Shown here: positions 1-11,459 of the stretch, piece after piece
Layout of the letters: every line of letters starts with the position of its first letter
How positions within the stretch are numbered: the first letter of the stretch is position 1
From: Arachnopeziza araneosa
Taxonomy: Eukaryota; Ascomycota; Leotiomycetes; Helotiales; Arachnopezizaceae
DNA length: 64,000 bases
Direction: 5' to 3'
Assembly: GCA_003988855.1 (NCBI GenBank)
Contig: QYAI01000089.1
Span: forward strand, 1-64,000
Position numbers and translations under genes: made by a program
Notes under the pieces: generated by a model
Databases searched by the model: none
What the model was told of the DNA's origin: nothing
What the model saw: the letters and a program-made list of their open reading frames with translations, nothing else

Positions 1-122
1 AATGATGAATCTTATGTATTTCAAGAAGGTAAAGCTGAAGAGCACCAAGTGCTTGAAGCTTTCTACATATATCCTTCGTACGAGAGGAACAGCCAACACT
101 GTTCCTGTCGCACGGTCTTCTT

Positions 123-182
123 TCAATAGTCAATCAATAGTTCTATCGATAGTTCTATCAATAGTCTTGTCGATAGTTCTGA
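123..182. repeat. 12-bp tandem repeat, about five copies
   Basis: Five near-identical 12-bp units of the type TCTATCGATAGT occupy this stretch, varying between CAATAGT and CGATAGT. Each unit is itself partly palindromic around ATCGAT. The surrounding segment ends in GTGACA at about 298 and may be part of another degenerate LTR. There is no coding role: the open frame across it is repeat-derived. Confidence 0.6.
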
Positions 183-265
183 AGATCGCCCTGCTGATCT
201 CCATTCCTTCCATCAAAGGAAGTCAGCTCCGAGTGCTGCCTTGGTTTCTGCCTAGGCCCTCAGGC

Positions 266-1600
266 CTAGATCCTGACTACCGAGTCCAACCCGTGACAAT
301 TAGCTTTTATTGCCTGTACTTTCTTCAGAATCATATTAATATTCGTGACATTAATTAGTGTTTTCTCAGGGTCTAGAGGTACAGGCTCTCTAGCAGTTGT
401 TGGCCGTAATAACACTTTTGTAGTCTCTTCTGAAAGTACAAGCTGTGATAATCCTGACTTTTTCCAAGTACTCTGAATATTCTCTAAAGTAATTGCTGCT
501 CTACGCACCTTATGCTAGATCTTCAGAAAGTCTACTCTCTTAATATTAACAGACTGTAGGTTAAACTCAAAGCGTAAGCGAATCTTGCCTTGATATAGTG
601 TTGCAACTTGTCACGACCTAGGCACGTGACCTTCCTAAGAATAGGCGAAGGCGGTAGAACCCGGCAGTATTCTTGTATTTAGTCCTGGTCTTCCCCAGAC
701 CCCTCTTCCTTCCTTGCTTTGAATAGTCTTAATTGAGGTTATTCCCACACTGCTTGCAGTTCGACCTTAGTTCGTGACATCTTTTGTGAAGTCTTTTCCT
801 TAAATATAGTTCAGGATCTAAGTCGTTTGCTTGTTATTGAAATGCACTTTGTTGTAGTAACTTATTTACAGTTTTCAGGATGTGAGATATGTAGATTCTT
901 CTTTGATTTCGGTATAATCACCCTAGTTTTGCTTAAAACTTCTATTATTACTTCCTTCTCATCAAGATTCCAAATATCCTAGTTCAGAACTTCAAACTGA
1001 CTCTTTTGCTCAAGAAACAAGTCAAACTAGTGCCGAAAGAAGTTATAGTCTTGTGCTAAGAAGCAGTTTTTGTCTAATAAAGAGACGAATTTTGACTTGA
1101 TATCAGAATAACATTTTATAAAGCCTAGGTGCTAGTTCGTTCCTAATGGTTGTGTATTTCTCTTTGCTACTAAGAGATCTGTAGCTATTTTCCGTAATTG
1201 AGATAGTCGTGCAGGCTATTTCCAAGCTGTCAACTAGTATATCTAAGAAACAAGAGCATCTTTCTCTATTTGTAATAGCTTTTGCCGTTGCTTAGCATAT
1301 ACACTTCTAGATTTCGAGCCTTGGATCCTATCTCGTAGTGTTTCCTAGCTAATATTACATAGCTTTGCAGCTGCGCGAATTAAAAGCTCTTCAGGTGTAC
1401 TTAATCGGTTACAGTATAACTTGTAAGCAGTATCAATGCTTTTTTCGAGTTCGGCTTGCTTATCGCATAGTAGTGCATTCTTTCGAGTTATATTGACGAA
1501 TTCGCGATGTTTTGGTGTCGAAAAAGAGTCGGTTTTTGGTGGTAAAAGTAGTTATTTCGCGACATGTTTACATTTTACGATTTTGGTTGGGTGCTTGACT
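266..1600 (-). pseudogene. RIP-degraded pogo/Fot1-like DNA transposase remnant
   Basis: Conceptual reading on the minus strand from about 1600 to 266 recovers pieces of a pogo/Fot1-family transposase. Near 1440-1300 there is a psq-type helix-turn-helix (TLRDRI-QGSKSR). Near 1290-1150 there is a CENP-B/Tc5-type HTH (LTAW.., ARLSQLRK). Near 970-790 lies the start of the DDE domain (VIIPKSK.., TIFKEK). At 530-266 is the C-terminal block (RVDFLKI, LENIQSTWKKSGL). In-frame stops are nearly all TAG where the family expects Trp or Gln, i.e. TGG-to-TAG and CAG-to-TAG. Both are CpA-to-TpA changes on one strand or the other, the hallmark of RIP. The DDE core between the third and fourth blocks is missing, and another element sits at that point. 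No intact ORF remains, so this copy cannot encode an active transposase. Confidence 0.8.
609..779. mobile_element. Solo-LTR-like insertion, 171 bp
   Basis: This segment is less AT-rich than the surrounding transposon. It begins TGTCACGA and ends TCGTGACA, a perfect 8-bp terminal inverted repeat with the TG...CA ends of LTRs. It interrupts the transposase reading exactly where the DDE core is lost. That fits a solo LTR left by recombination of a gypsy-type retroelement. No clear target-site duplication is visible (caact versus tcttt), so a deletion may have accompanied the insertion. A short non-autonomous TIR element is the alternative. Confidence 0.5.
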
Positions 1601-1704
1601 AGTGCGGGCGGTTGTCCGGTGGATTTGAGTAGTTCAGTTTGAGAGGCACAGCGGTGTAGCTAACACCATGAAAAGCCTCCTACGAAGTTTTACAGTTTGA
1701 TATC

Positions 1705-3729
1705 CTAAACCTTCTCCAAGACTGCGCCGAACGCTCTAGCTGCCATGCTTTTCACAGCGCCATCATCTCCTAGCGTGAACAAAAACTCATCTATGCCAAC
1801 TTCGTTGTACATCAAGGTATTTACACCTCCCCAATTGGAACAGGGATCTGTGAACGGGCCTGAATAACCAACAGTGACAACGGGTTCAAATAACGCTCGC
1901 CATCCAACTTGTTTCTCTCCGCTTGTTAGTGGCTTTTCTAGCCCTGAAGCAAACAGTCGAACACTCGCACTAAAGGGTGTTGTAACAACACCGGAGATGA
2001 GGGCCAAGATATCCGTCCCATTGCTGATCCATGAGTCTACCCCTAAGCCTGGACGTGTATCACTGATGGAAATAGTAATCGACGAGTTCAAGCCGTTTTT
2101 CGCAACATACGTCCCTGGATACCTCTTTCCCACCTCATCCTTAGCAGCTGCATCTAGGGCCGGAAACAGCGCGGCTGAAGTAATGTTCGATACAAATTGG
2201 GGTATCACACTAGACGCGAATGCAGTGCCCGCCTCAAGTACAATGAATCCCACCTTCCATTCTGGTACTAGAACGAGCTCCGAGTTGTAAGCGATGAGGC
2301 TACCATCTTTGGTATAGAGATCTACAATTCTTGAGGTTTGGGGGAGCGAATATCTGAAAATCTCCCATGGCGCACCAACTGAAGTATAAAACGAAGAGGT
2401 GTGTGATAGAGGCTTCAGCCATCGCCGCGTTTGTGCAGGAGAGAGAAGTTTAGAAGACAAGATTGAACGGCCGAGGGTTGTCAGATCTGCCGCGGATGAG
2501 TAAAAGCCACCAACACTATAAACTTGATTAGCAAGAGCTTCAATCCAAAGAAGGAAAAAAGTTACGGCCCAGAGTCTCCAATATCTGTATTCCAGCCAGA
2601 CACTGTCTGATTCACTGGAATAACGCCGTAAGTGGAGTTTTGAGGTTGAGAGTAGGTAGTGTGAGTGAGTCTGAGAGGAGTAAGAATATCTTTTTCGAGC
2701 ATGCTTTCGTAAGATTTTCCAGTAATGCCTCCAATAGCATATGCTAGAAGTTGAAAGGCAGCATTGCTATAAACAGGCGTCTTCGAGGATTTAAACACCG
2801 GATGTTGAGTCTTTACGCCATCGAGAAATTCTTTTACAGTCAGAATTGTGGGTTTCCCGGAATTCTATGAGCTTACCTTTCCTACTACATAATGTCGTCC
2901 CTAAGACACACGGCGGTATTTTAGATAAGTTAAGTGGTGGAAACCCAATCTCCACCAAACTTTCTTCCGGAGCTGCTTGGAGCAATTCTCCAAGAACGGC
3001 GTCTGTTTATGGTCAGAAATTCTTACAGAAATCACCACTTGAGTATGGTTGTCTTACACTAGATCCCCGTATATTAGTAGTTTTCTATTTGAGTGTATTT
3101 CAGGAATGGAGGAGGAAGGCATTGCCAGACACAATTGCGATAGATGTACAAGTGCTTCATTTGAGAACCCCTGAACTGGGAGTGAAAAGAACGAGGGAAG
3201 GACAGAGCTTGGGAATCCTCACATCTCTGCTCATTCCAGATGTTTGACTTGCAAGACTGCCGATAGTCACAGAATCCCAATCCACAAAATCCAGACCATC
3301 GTTATGGGTGTGATTGGCAAGTTCAGGGACATATTTTGTCACTGGCTCATTGAAATGAGCATCTCCAGCTTCGATCAACAGCAAGTAGACTGTAAACAAC
3401 TTTGAGATGCTGCCGATCCGATAGATACTATTTGAATCAACGGTTTGAACACCCTCGGGACTTAAGTTTGACGCAGTGTGGTGGTAGCTGAAGAGCGTTT
3501 CGTTGAGTGAAAAGACTTCGACCGAAAAAGAAGCCGTTGAATTATCAAGAAACCCGCTTTGAAGTCCTGCATCGATTGCAACTTTGATAGCCGCAGCTGC
3601 ACTTTGAACTGCGGAACTACTGCTGTAGCTGGACGGGATTGGAAAGTCGATTCCGAGGAGAGGGCAGCTTTGAAAGCCTAATGCAAGTTTGAGAAGGATG
3701 AGACCAAGAAATGTAGACACGAATGCCAT
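1705..3729 (-). CDS. Beta-lactamase-like secreted serine hydrolase (possibly broken)
   Basis: The protein starts at ATG 3729 with a hydrophobic signal peptide (MAFVSTFLGLILLKLALG). It continues with the penicillin-binding/beta-lactamase (class C-like) fold: the SxxK motif is SISK in RIGSISKLF and the second motif is YSN in VYSNAAFQL. The C-terminal half (SPAQTRRWLKP.., SVGAPWEI.R) matches fungal beta-lactamase-like proteins. Two introns are clear: 2831-2876 and 2516-2565, the latter with a TGCTAAT branch site. Stop codon ends at 1705. The junction between SGMSRD (ends 3223) and AVLGELL (starts about 3001) is not solved: GTGAGG at 3222 and the AG at 3003 give a one-base frame error. Fungal members are thought to hydrolyse small esters or amides outside the cell; the substrate is unknown. 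The gene may be intact with an unrecognised splice, or a recent pseudogene. Confidence 0.75.
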
Positions 3730-4547
3730 CTTTATTAATCGGTTGTGATAAGAAAGGTGTAATGATGATTTATTCGTATAAATGTTTAAGAACAAGGAAG
3801 ACCAGTTCCGAATTTAAACAAGTTCGCTACAGGACCAGCGGCTAATTAGTTAGCTAGCGTTTATGGAAGCTGATCTCGGTCTCGAAAACCTGTGCCGCGT
3901 AGGCTATAAACTGCTACGCGTGTCTGGCACGCATGGTCTCCTCTTCCTTCCAACTTTGGAAGCTTGTGTCCTGAGTCCACGTGACCTCGTCTTGGGTACA
4001 GTGGTAGGTACCTACTAGCATATATTGAAGTAAGGCGGAAGAACAACAATTCGCATCCTAAAAATTGAATGTGCGAATCAATAAGCAACAAATCGTAATG
4101 CAATATGACAGGATTGGGCCGCCCACGAGGCTTGCCGCGTAGGCAATGTACTGTCTATCACATCTACCACTCTTTGAGCTCAGTCCTCTCCACAATCTCC
4201 ATGTCGTACTTTGGTTGCCTGAACATGTTACGACAACCAAGCGCAATCAAACAAGGAAGTTTTCTTCGTCCGATTGATTGGATACTTCTAAAGCATTTTC
4301 TCGTATAATTTTTAGGACTTCTAGGTAATCAAGCTGTCTCCAGTAGAAAATCTGTTGCACCGTCAACTGTATAGCTATGAGCTGCGCCAGTTCTGGCGTT
4401 GGAGTAAAGAGGTTTGATTCTCAACCCCAGCATTGGTGCCGAGGGATAATTACGTAGTGGTATATCATGTCTTTGAACTCGACCTTTTCCTTCCAACTGC
4501 TCCTCGTAGAAGTGTCTACATGAAACAAGATAATCCAGAAATAGCGC
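3730..4547. other. Intergenic region, nothing recognised
   Basis: This stretch holds the promoter of the hydrolase (minus strand) and the 3' side of the INSIG gene. Several short open frames of 60-80 codons occur, but none has a plausible protein composition or splice partners. I see no RNA gene or repeat. Confidence 0.5.
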
Positions 4548-5688
4548 TCACTTTTGCATCTTCCCCCCTCTTCTTTTAAAAGATCTAGTCCTTCTTCCAC
4601 TCAAAGCTAATCGTCTTCCGATATTCCCAAAACATACACAGCTACAAAATAAGACAGATAGAATCCAGATCCCGCCTTCAATATTTTCTCTCCTCAATTG
4701 ACCTAATATGCCCCCGTTAATCATCTCTGTACGGTTCAATGTGCCATTGGAGGCTTTGGCAAATGACGCAGAGGCCGGTGAAGGCATCATATCAGGGTTG
4801 CTTGCTAGGAGGAGGGCTGTGCCCGTTGCGCCGACAGCAGAGGAGAGAAGAAACCCAGGTTTAGACCGGTCAACAAGGTACCATAACGCAGGATTCACAA
4901 GAGCAAGGGTCAGAGAGGCTTGGAGAGTTGAAGCCCATGGAAGTTTGCGCTGAACAAGTATTAGTAAAATTGATGGAAGAAGAGATTGAAGATGAAAAGC
5001 ATACAATAGCATAAGCAATGCCAACAAATGCTCCCACACTTCTGATGACTGGTGTCCAGTCTGCATTGAGCAGCCCACTATCTCTATTCTTTGCATCATC
5101 TTTTGCAGGACTGGAACTCCGCTTTCCTTCAAATACAGCGGCACCCTCTTCTTCAGCAGAGAATAAGGTATCAACCCATGGCAACAAACTCCCTAATGCA
5201 ACCCCGGCAATTCCCCAGAATAACAAATACCGCCAGTCATTCCGTGGTTTTATGATTCCTTCCACTTGGAAGGGAGCTAGGTGTCTATCATCATGTAAAT
5301 GCCGTACCAAGACCCCATACCCCATGCCCATTCCAAACAAGAGTATGCTCCTGAGCCCCAAAGCCAGGACCATCGAGGTTACAGTTGTCGGTTGTGGAGG
5401 AGGGGCCGTGGATCCCCTACGCACCGGTACAGAGAACGAGAGATTTCGAGGGCTCTCTGCGCCAGTTCCCCATGGAGTTGAAGGAGTGGTGTCTGTGTTA
5501 TTGTCGTAGGTCGGAGAGTATATACCGAGGAGAGTGGAAGAGGTGAGATTGAGGATCGAATGGGTTCGAGATGGGCTTTCATCCGGGACTGCTGGCGAAA
5601 GGAGAGGGGATGCCAAATGTTGAGGAGGAGAATTAGTATCAAAGGGTCGGCGTGGCCTTGGCCGGTAGATTTTGGGAGTTGTCGACAT
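4548..5688 (-). CDS. INSIG-domain protein (sterol-sensing regulator)
   Basis: Coding exons are 5688-5005 and 4949-4548, joined across a 55-base intron (GTATGC...TTCAG), giving about 361 residues. The first 90 residues are Pro/Ser/Thr-rich and cytosolic. From about residue 105 come several membrane segments (SMVLALGLRSILLFGMGMGYGVL, LLFWGIAGVALGSLLPWVDTLF and others). These share the INSIG family pattern, notably the W-x-x-R-x-x-x-F-x-G block, SVGAFVGIAYAIRKLPW and the segment ending NPALWYLVDR. INSIG proteins sit in the ER and bind HMG-CoA reductase or SREBP-pathway proteins to tune sterol synthesis. The ATG at 5688 is the first in frame; the longer frame upstream starts only with GTG. A charged tail (RRTRSFKRRGGK) ends the protein. 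Confidence 0.88.
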
Positions 5689-7115
5689 TGTGGCGAAAAG
5701 AGTCTGGGAGAGTTGAGGGCTGCAGGAGCTGAATAAGTTTGATCTGAGTCTCACGGCTCCTAGATACTCAAACGAAGGTCATGAGATGCTGAAACAGCAG
5801 TGTTTTCTAGTGGCAGGCGATTTTGGGAGCGTGGACGTGGTGTTTTCGTCGCTCCTTTTCCTTGTCGTAAGCAAATATTGACGACAGGGATGTCAATTCC
5901 TCAACGCTTTTGTGTCTATTGCGACGCCAATTGGGAATTGACTATGGAAAGGACGGGAGAGGGAGAGGGAGAGGGAGAGGGAGAGAATGTGGGAAATGGA
6001 CATGTGAGTGTCTTTTCTCATGTGCTTCTTGGTATTGCGAAGTCCTGCGATTGGTCTCGGGCATGAGATGGCTTTGCTGGTCATCCGCACTTCACATGTT
6101 TTGGCACGGGCCCGAGCCTAGGGGGGCTGAGATGAGGTGCAGTTTGAATGTGGAGAAGGGCCGCTAGACATGGAATTAGATTGTCGGGAGTCGCAGTCCA
6201 GGCCGTCGTGGATCGCCACCCGAGCACCGAGGACCGTCCGGAACATGAGGATATATATATGTGTGTGCGTATCTACTTTTATATCTCCAGATATTGAGGT
6301 TCGTCGGATCCTGCGAGAGAAAGAAGATTGGCGCTCGTCTTTCGCTATGATTGACGACGATTCCCGTCAGATACACCATCGAAAATAACATCGCGTGCAG
6401 GCTCGGACTTGGTAAAGACACTATACACCGTCTTCAAGCCTCTGCACACCGGCTCTCGTCTCCCATATTGTGAATGGTCAAACTGCAATATACAGCATTC
6501 ACACGACCGGCATGAGTCGAGATGCTCGGTCAAACTTTTAGGATAGCTCGTGTATATCTCTCATCGAATCACGAAAAGTTGCCCTTGAAAAACATCTCCA
6601 CCAAGCATAAGTGCAGAAATAACTGGTCAGGACTGGTATACTCAGCGGCTTCTTTATCCAGAGGATCTGTTGACAATGGATCTAGGCGTGGTGGAAAAAG
6701 AGTGCTTTTTCCATTGACGTTTCTGCGTGTTCGTTTGTTGTTTGCGGGTGGGCGGGTTGCAAACACCCACTAAGCCTCCTACGTCACCCAAGGGTCCTCC
6801 GCTGAACCTCGATCGGCCCATCCACCAGCATCACACCAATGTGCTAGTACCACCAGAACAAACGATGATGATCATAATGGAAGCGCTACCAACCGCTACT
6901 TCATCAACAACCTTCACTCTCCTCCCTTCTGCCTTCTCATTACCCTTTAATTCACATCTTTATTCCTCATAGACGCCTGTCGGAAATCAACTACTCCTGC
7001 CCCACCCAAGCTCTTTGAGCCCCAAAGGCTCAATTCAATTGCAACGTCATTGTATCATAAGAAAACATTCGATTCCTGCCTCAGTTCACTTCCTGTACAC
7101 TGCCCGCCTTGCGAG
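5689..7115. other. Divergent promoter region with microsatellite
   Basis: This is the shared upstream region of the INSIG gene (minus) and the EIS1 gene (plus). It contains a (GGGAGA)n-type purine repeat at about 5956-5986 and an AT/GT dinucleotide stretch at about 6250-6270. A pyrimidine-rich, probably transcribed leader lies at 6900-7110. No convincing coding sequence is present. Confidence 0.55.
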
Positions 7116-9938
7116 ATGGCTCAGCCAGCAATCGTAACCAAGGCAGCCGTTCCTTCCAGGTTGACCGAAGACGCTTCACTGCGCAATCCGTCTTCGAATC
7201 TTGACAGTCAAGCCGCAGCAGCGGCTTTGTATGCCAACAACCGTGATCCAACCGTTAAGAGTGGATATGAGTTCCTCGACAGCGATTACAAGCTGTCCTC
7301 TGCTGGTATGTGGTCAATCTAGTCCTGTGGGGTAGGGTTCGGAGTTCACGGAACTTGTTACAAAATGCTAATCCGCATGCTCATAGGTGCCGCAGCATCA
7401 CTCAAATATGCCAATCCACAAGATCTCCCAAGTTATCCATCCAGCGGTCTAAGAAACGGTAATTCCGCTGCCGGCGCGGCCGCCAGCCTGGGATGGTCAA
7501 ACCAAAAGACCTTCCAACACTGGAGACCAGATCCTTCCTCCTACGCATCTACAGCAGCAATGCTTGCAAAAGACTACAAGATGGCGCCTGCTTGGCAGCC
7601 AGAACAGAGTACTAGTGGAGCAAAAGCTGCTCTTCTCGCCCATAAGGACACTGGAAAGGTTGAGGTTTGGAGACCCGAGGCTACGGCGTGGGGTAATTCT
7701 GCTGCAACACAAGCCTTCCAAAAGAATCGAGCTGGAACCCTGTCTCCTCGACTTGATGATGGTCACACTGATCTTGGACGTAAGGGATCACTCCTGGCTG
7801 CGACGGGTGCTATGGCGACGAGCAGAAAGAGGGCCGAGTCAACCCCAATAACCCCGCCAAAGGTAGAGTCATATCCAGATGAGGCCAATGCTTCGAATAA
7901 TGCTTTGAGTGCTGCAAAATCTTCGGCCTCCCGATCTACGAAACGAGTCGGAGCTTCCGAAGGAGGAGCTGTGCCTTATACCAATATGACTAGAGATATG
8001 TACACATCTCATCCGCCGGTAGCAATTGAAGTGGAGGAACAAGCCAGAAAGGATACTCTGCGTGCTTCATCAATTGCGATGGCAAAGCAGATGTACAACA
8101 TCCAGCAGAAGCAGACTGAGTCTGCTTCAGGTGCCCAGCAAGGAGCCGTAGCGGCGATTCACAAAAAATCATCCTCAATATCTGGTGAGGAAGTGCAGCC
8201 AATGCGGTTTAACAATCTCCAAGAAGCCGCACATAAACTTGCGCAGGAGCGCCTAGCAAAACTTCATGGCGAACATGACAAAAACCGGGAATATCGGGAT
8301 TACTACAGTGGTTCAAACAGCACTACTCTAACATCACCACAATCCCGACTTTCAATTAGAGGTAGAACTCGACATAGGTCTGGAAGCGATGGCGTATTTG
8401 ATGAGGACCGAGAGCAATCTAACAAAATCCGAGCACAAATGTCGTTGTTCTCTAGCAATCTTTCTCAAGTTGATGAGAAGAAACGGCAAGCAGACAGAGA
8501 AGCTCTAATTGCTGCCGCTCAACGCAATGTTACTAAGAGTCTTCATGGCATGGATGAGCGTGTTTTCGCCGATACTGGAAAGGTTGCCCCATCGCTTCTG
8601 GATGAATGGCAGTTAAAAGCCCATGCTGCCGCTCAGGCAAAGAGTGATGGTCGTATGGAGAACTATGGCAAAGTCAACATTGGCGGTGGGAAGTTCATCA
8701 ATCAGAGCGCGGTTGATTTGGTTGCTAAGAGGAATGTGCAACCAGTCCTTGATGAAATTAATGATAAGGCAGAAAAAGAGAGAGAGCGACAGGCCGCTCT
8801 GAAATTGGATCAAGAAAATCAGAAGCGAAAGGAAGTTGAGAAGAAAGCTCGAGATAAAGAGGAGAAGGAGATAAACAAGAAACTTAAACGTAAGTGAAAC
8901 CCCAAGTTCTTTAAATACATCCTAATATGTTTAGGTGATGAAAAAGAAGAACGAAAGGCACAAGAAGCTGAGGAGAAGCGGTTGGCTAAGGAGAAACGCA
9001 AATCCCTTAAGTCAGGTCCTGCAGCTCTAATCATAAAAGAACCCGTCAAAGAACCTATTGAAGAATCTACGGTTCCAGCTATCGAAACGAGTTCTAAAGA
9101 ACCGATGAAGGACGCAGCCGGTCGAGGAGTTGGTCAGGATGTTGAAACGCCGGTGAAAGGGGTCACAGATCCAGCTGTTGAAGAGGCTGTTGACGGGCCG
9201 GCCAAGGATACAATGGAATCAAATACCGATATAACTGCCAGCCCCTCTTCCGCAGTAAATATTGAGCCCACTGCAGAGACGAGTCATGAACAAGATGCTG
9301 GACGCGTCGAAGAGCCAGCTAAGCCAGTTGACCCTGTTCACGAACTGACTTCGACCACGATCGCAAGCCGCAGAGAGGTAGAATCTACACCTACTCAGAT
9401 TCATACCTCCATGGAAGACCAAGCTAGTCTTCGGATGCGAGAAAACGCCGATGCTGCTAATGGAAATCTTGCAACCCCTTTCTCACCAAATTCTCCAGGT
9501 GGCGGTAGGGTTAAAAGCTGGCTTAAGACCAAATTCTCTCGACGTATGAGTAAAAGCCAGAAATCACCAGAACCCGCGCCAGAGAAGGACGAAAGTGTTC
9601 CGTCGACCGAGAAAGCTTTTGTTGGAGGTGCGGCTCTGACTGGTGCTAATGCTAATAATAGCACTGCTTCTCTTGGTCATCGAACCTCTCCGGCCAGAGA
9701 AAGAGAAGTGAGTCTGGACAGAGCAATGGAGGAGAATGCTGAAGCAAGAGGAAGAGGGAACAGCAGGGACAGTGACGAAGTCAGCGCTTTGAGCGAGCCT
9801 AGGGGAGGAGAAGATGAAGAAGAGGCCTTCCAAGAAGCACACGACAATTTTGATGAGACTTTAGCTCCACCCCCAATTTTTGTGGCTGTCAAGAGTAGTA
9901 GTCCTGCAAGAGAGACGAGATTCCAGGAGGATATCTAA
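7116..9938 (+). CDS. EIS1: Eisosome protein 1
   Basis: Exons are 7116-7305, 7387-8889 and 8935-9938, about 898 residues; both introns have GTATGT/GTAAGT donors. The N-terminal third has the Eis1 family signature of repeated AAASL, YAN, S-AG-AA-AA blocks (GAAASLKYANPQDLPSYPS, GAAASLGWSN, HWRPDPSSYASTAA, MLAKDYK, WRPEATAWGNSAATQAF). A long charged coiled coil follows (about residues 480-620, rich in KEKERQ). An acidic, Ser/Pro-rich low-complexity tail carries VKSWLKTKFSRRMSKSQ, a likely basic membrane-proximal patch. Eis1 is a peripheral part of eisosomes, the BAR-protein scaffolds beneath fungal plasma-membrane furrows. ATG 7116 is chosen because it opens the conserved N-terminus in frame. Confidence 0.9.
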
Positions 9939-10443
9939 TGAGAAAGAAAACGAAAAACTGGTTTTAAGAGCAGAATCTCACTCACATTGGTCAACTATTT
10001 AGTCTATAGTCGTTGCTATTCACCACGAATATGTCATGAGGTTGGATCTTGGATGTTCTAATCGAAAAGATACAAGAACAAGAAGAGATTGTGTGTAAAA
10101 TATCCCACGTCGTCGAGAAATTTAGCTTAATACATACGCGGCTTGAAAAATATTTCGTCTGGGAAGATAGGTAGGGAAAGAAATACAACTTATTTTACTG
10201 CCTAAGACATTACTTTCTTTCCATTACAATTTCAGTGATAACCTACTCTTTTTGATCATGTATTAGATTAAATCGTCCTTGTACATTACACCTCTATGGT
10301 TCTACAATTCAAGCCGTCATCTCAGCTAAAACACATTTAATCGTACATATAAGTTCTCGAATGCCTTCTAACGCTAAATACAATGCAGTACATTTCCTTC
10401 ATGTACACTAGCTACTTTTAGTAAGCAGCCTCCGGTTTTGGAC
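9939..10443. other. Convergent intergenic region
   Basis: The 3' ends of the EIS1 gene (plus) and the Frag1-like gene (minus) face each other here. The sequence is AT-rich and consistent with two 3' UTRs. Nothing else is recognised. Confidence 0.5.
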
Positions 10444-11459
10444 TTAGAAGTTGCTAGCCAGAGGTGCTTGATCGATACCATACTTGACACCGTTAACCGT
10501 CCTGAAACTATTTTCTCCCAGAGTTTTTTGGCTGTCCGCTGTTCTCCTCCCTTCATAAGTACCGTCTAATCCTCCATGCCGAACTTCGTTATTTTGAGCG
10601 TATGGATCATTCTCTTCCTGTTGCATCTGCGTCTCGTTGGTACCTTTGCCGAATTTTGGCTTCGAGTGCTTGGTGTGCACGGCGGGGATGAGGTCAATGA
10701 AGAAGGAGAAAACATAGAAGGTGAAAATGAATGCGATAGCCCATTCAAATACGGCGGCGACGTTGTACTTATGCTTGAAATTGGTGGCAGCGTAGACGAT
10801 GGCGAGAATTACCTCAACCAGGATGAACATTAACTTGATCCAAAAAGAGATGCGGAGGACACGGTGTTGGCGGAAGTCTTGGACTCGTCAGTATTGAAAG
10901 GGTATTAGCGTGTAGTAGCTTACGAATTCCGAGTCTTTGGTACTCCCAGCAGATGAAAATGGCAGAAACCACGTATCCGGCAATGAATAGCAGAAGGAAA
11001 ATATCATGCAAGGTAGGATGCCTTAGAGTGTCGAAGATAGTAAGCAGAATCAACCCTGCTGTACCAACGGCAGCGAATAGCATGGATAATCCGCTGAGAA
11101 CCTTTTCGGTCGTGGTTGTGTTTGCAGCTAGACGCCCACGATGTCGAAGCCACCTTTCCGACACAAAAGAAAGATCAAGGAAGATGGTTGTAACACACGA
11201 CCCAGCGATGAACAGAGGCTTCAGACTTTCAGCGCCGACGTCTGAGATATAGGCGATAGTCTGGGTAGGATCCATGGATGGGTAGTGAGGTTTCCCATCA
11301 ACGCACCAGTGGATGAGAAGTCCCAAGAGCGTTCCTAGCCAGGCTAGGCCTGAGATCACGGGAAAGACCTGGAGAAAGTGTGAGATTTGGGTGTGAGATT
11401 TGGAGGCCGGGATGTCCGGACGTAGGATAGTGACATACCCAGTATGAGATTCCCCACAT
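10444..11459 (-). CDS. Frag1/DRAM/Sfk1-family membrane protein
   Basis: Three exons, 11459-11439, 11368-10924 and 10883-10444, encode about 301 residues. The first exon holds only seven codons (MWGISYW) before a GTATGT donor. The protein has five or six transmembrane helices (VISGLAWLGTLLGLLIHW, LFIAGSCVTTIFLDLSF, LSMLFAAVGTAGLILLTIFD, IFLLLFIAGYVVSAIFICWEY, LMFILVEVILAIVYA, WAIAFIFTFYVFSFFIDLIP). The family motifs DPTQTIAYISDVGAE and FDTLRHPTLHDIF are present. In yeast, Sfk1 helps organise plasma-membrane lipids and PI4-kinase; animal Frag1/PGAP2 and DRAM are related. The cytosolic C-terminus is polar and unstructured. It is divergent from the CDK7 gene, about 760 bases away. Confidence 0.88.

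Noticed and set aside
2..358. 118-codon frame at the left edge with SIVL repeats
   Set aside because: The repeats are the 12-bp tandem DNA repeat read through; the rest looks like LTR sequence.
5018..5509. 163-codon plus-strand frame within the INSIG gene
   Set aside because: Antisense to confirmed INSIG membrane helices; the INSIG reading has family motifs and a clean intron.
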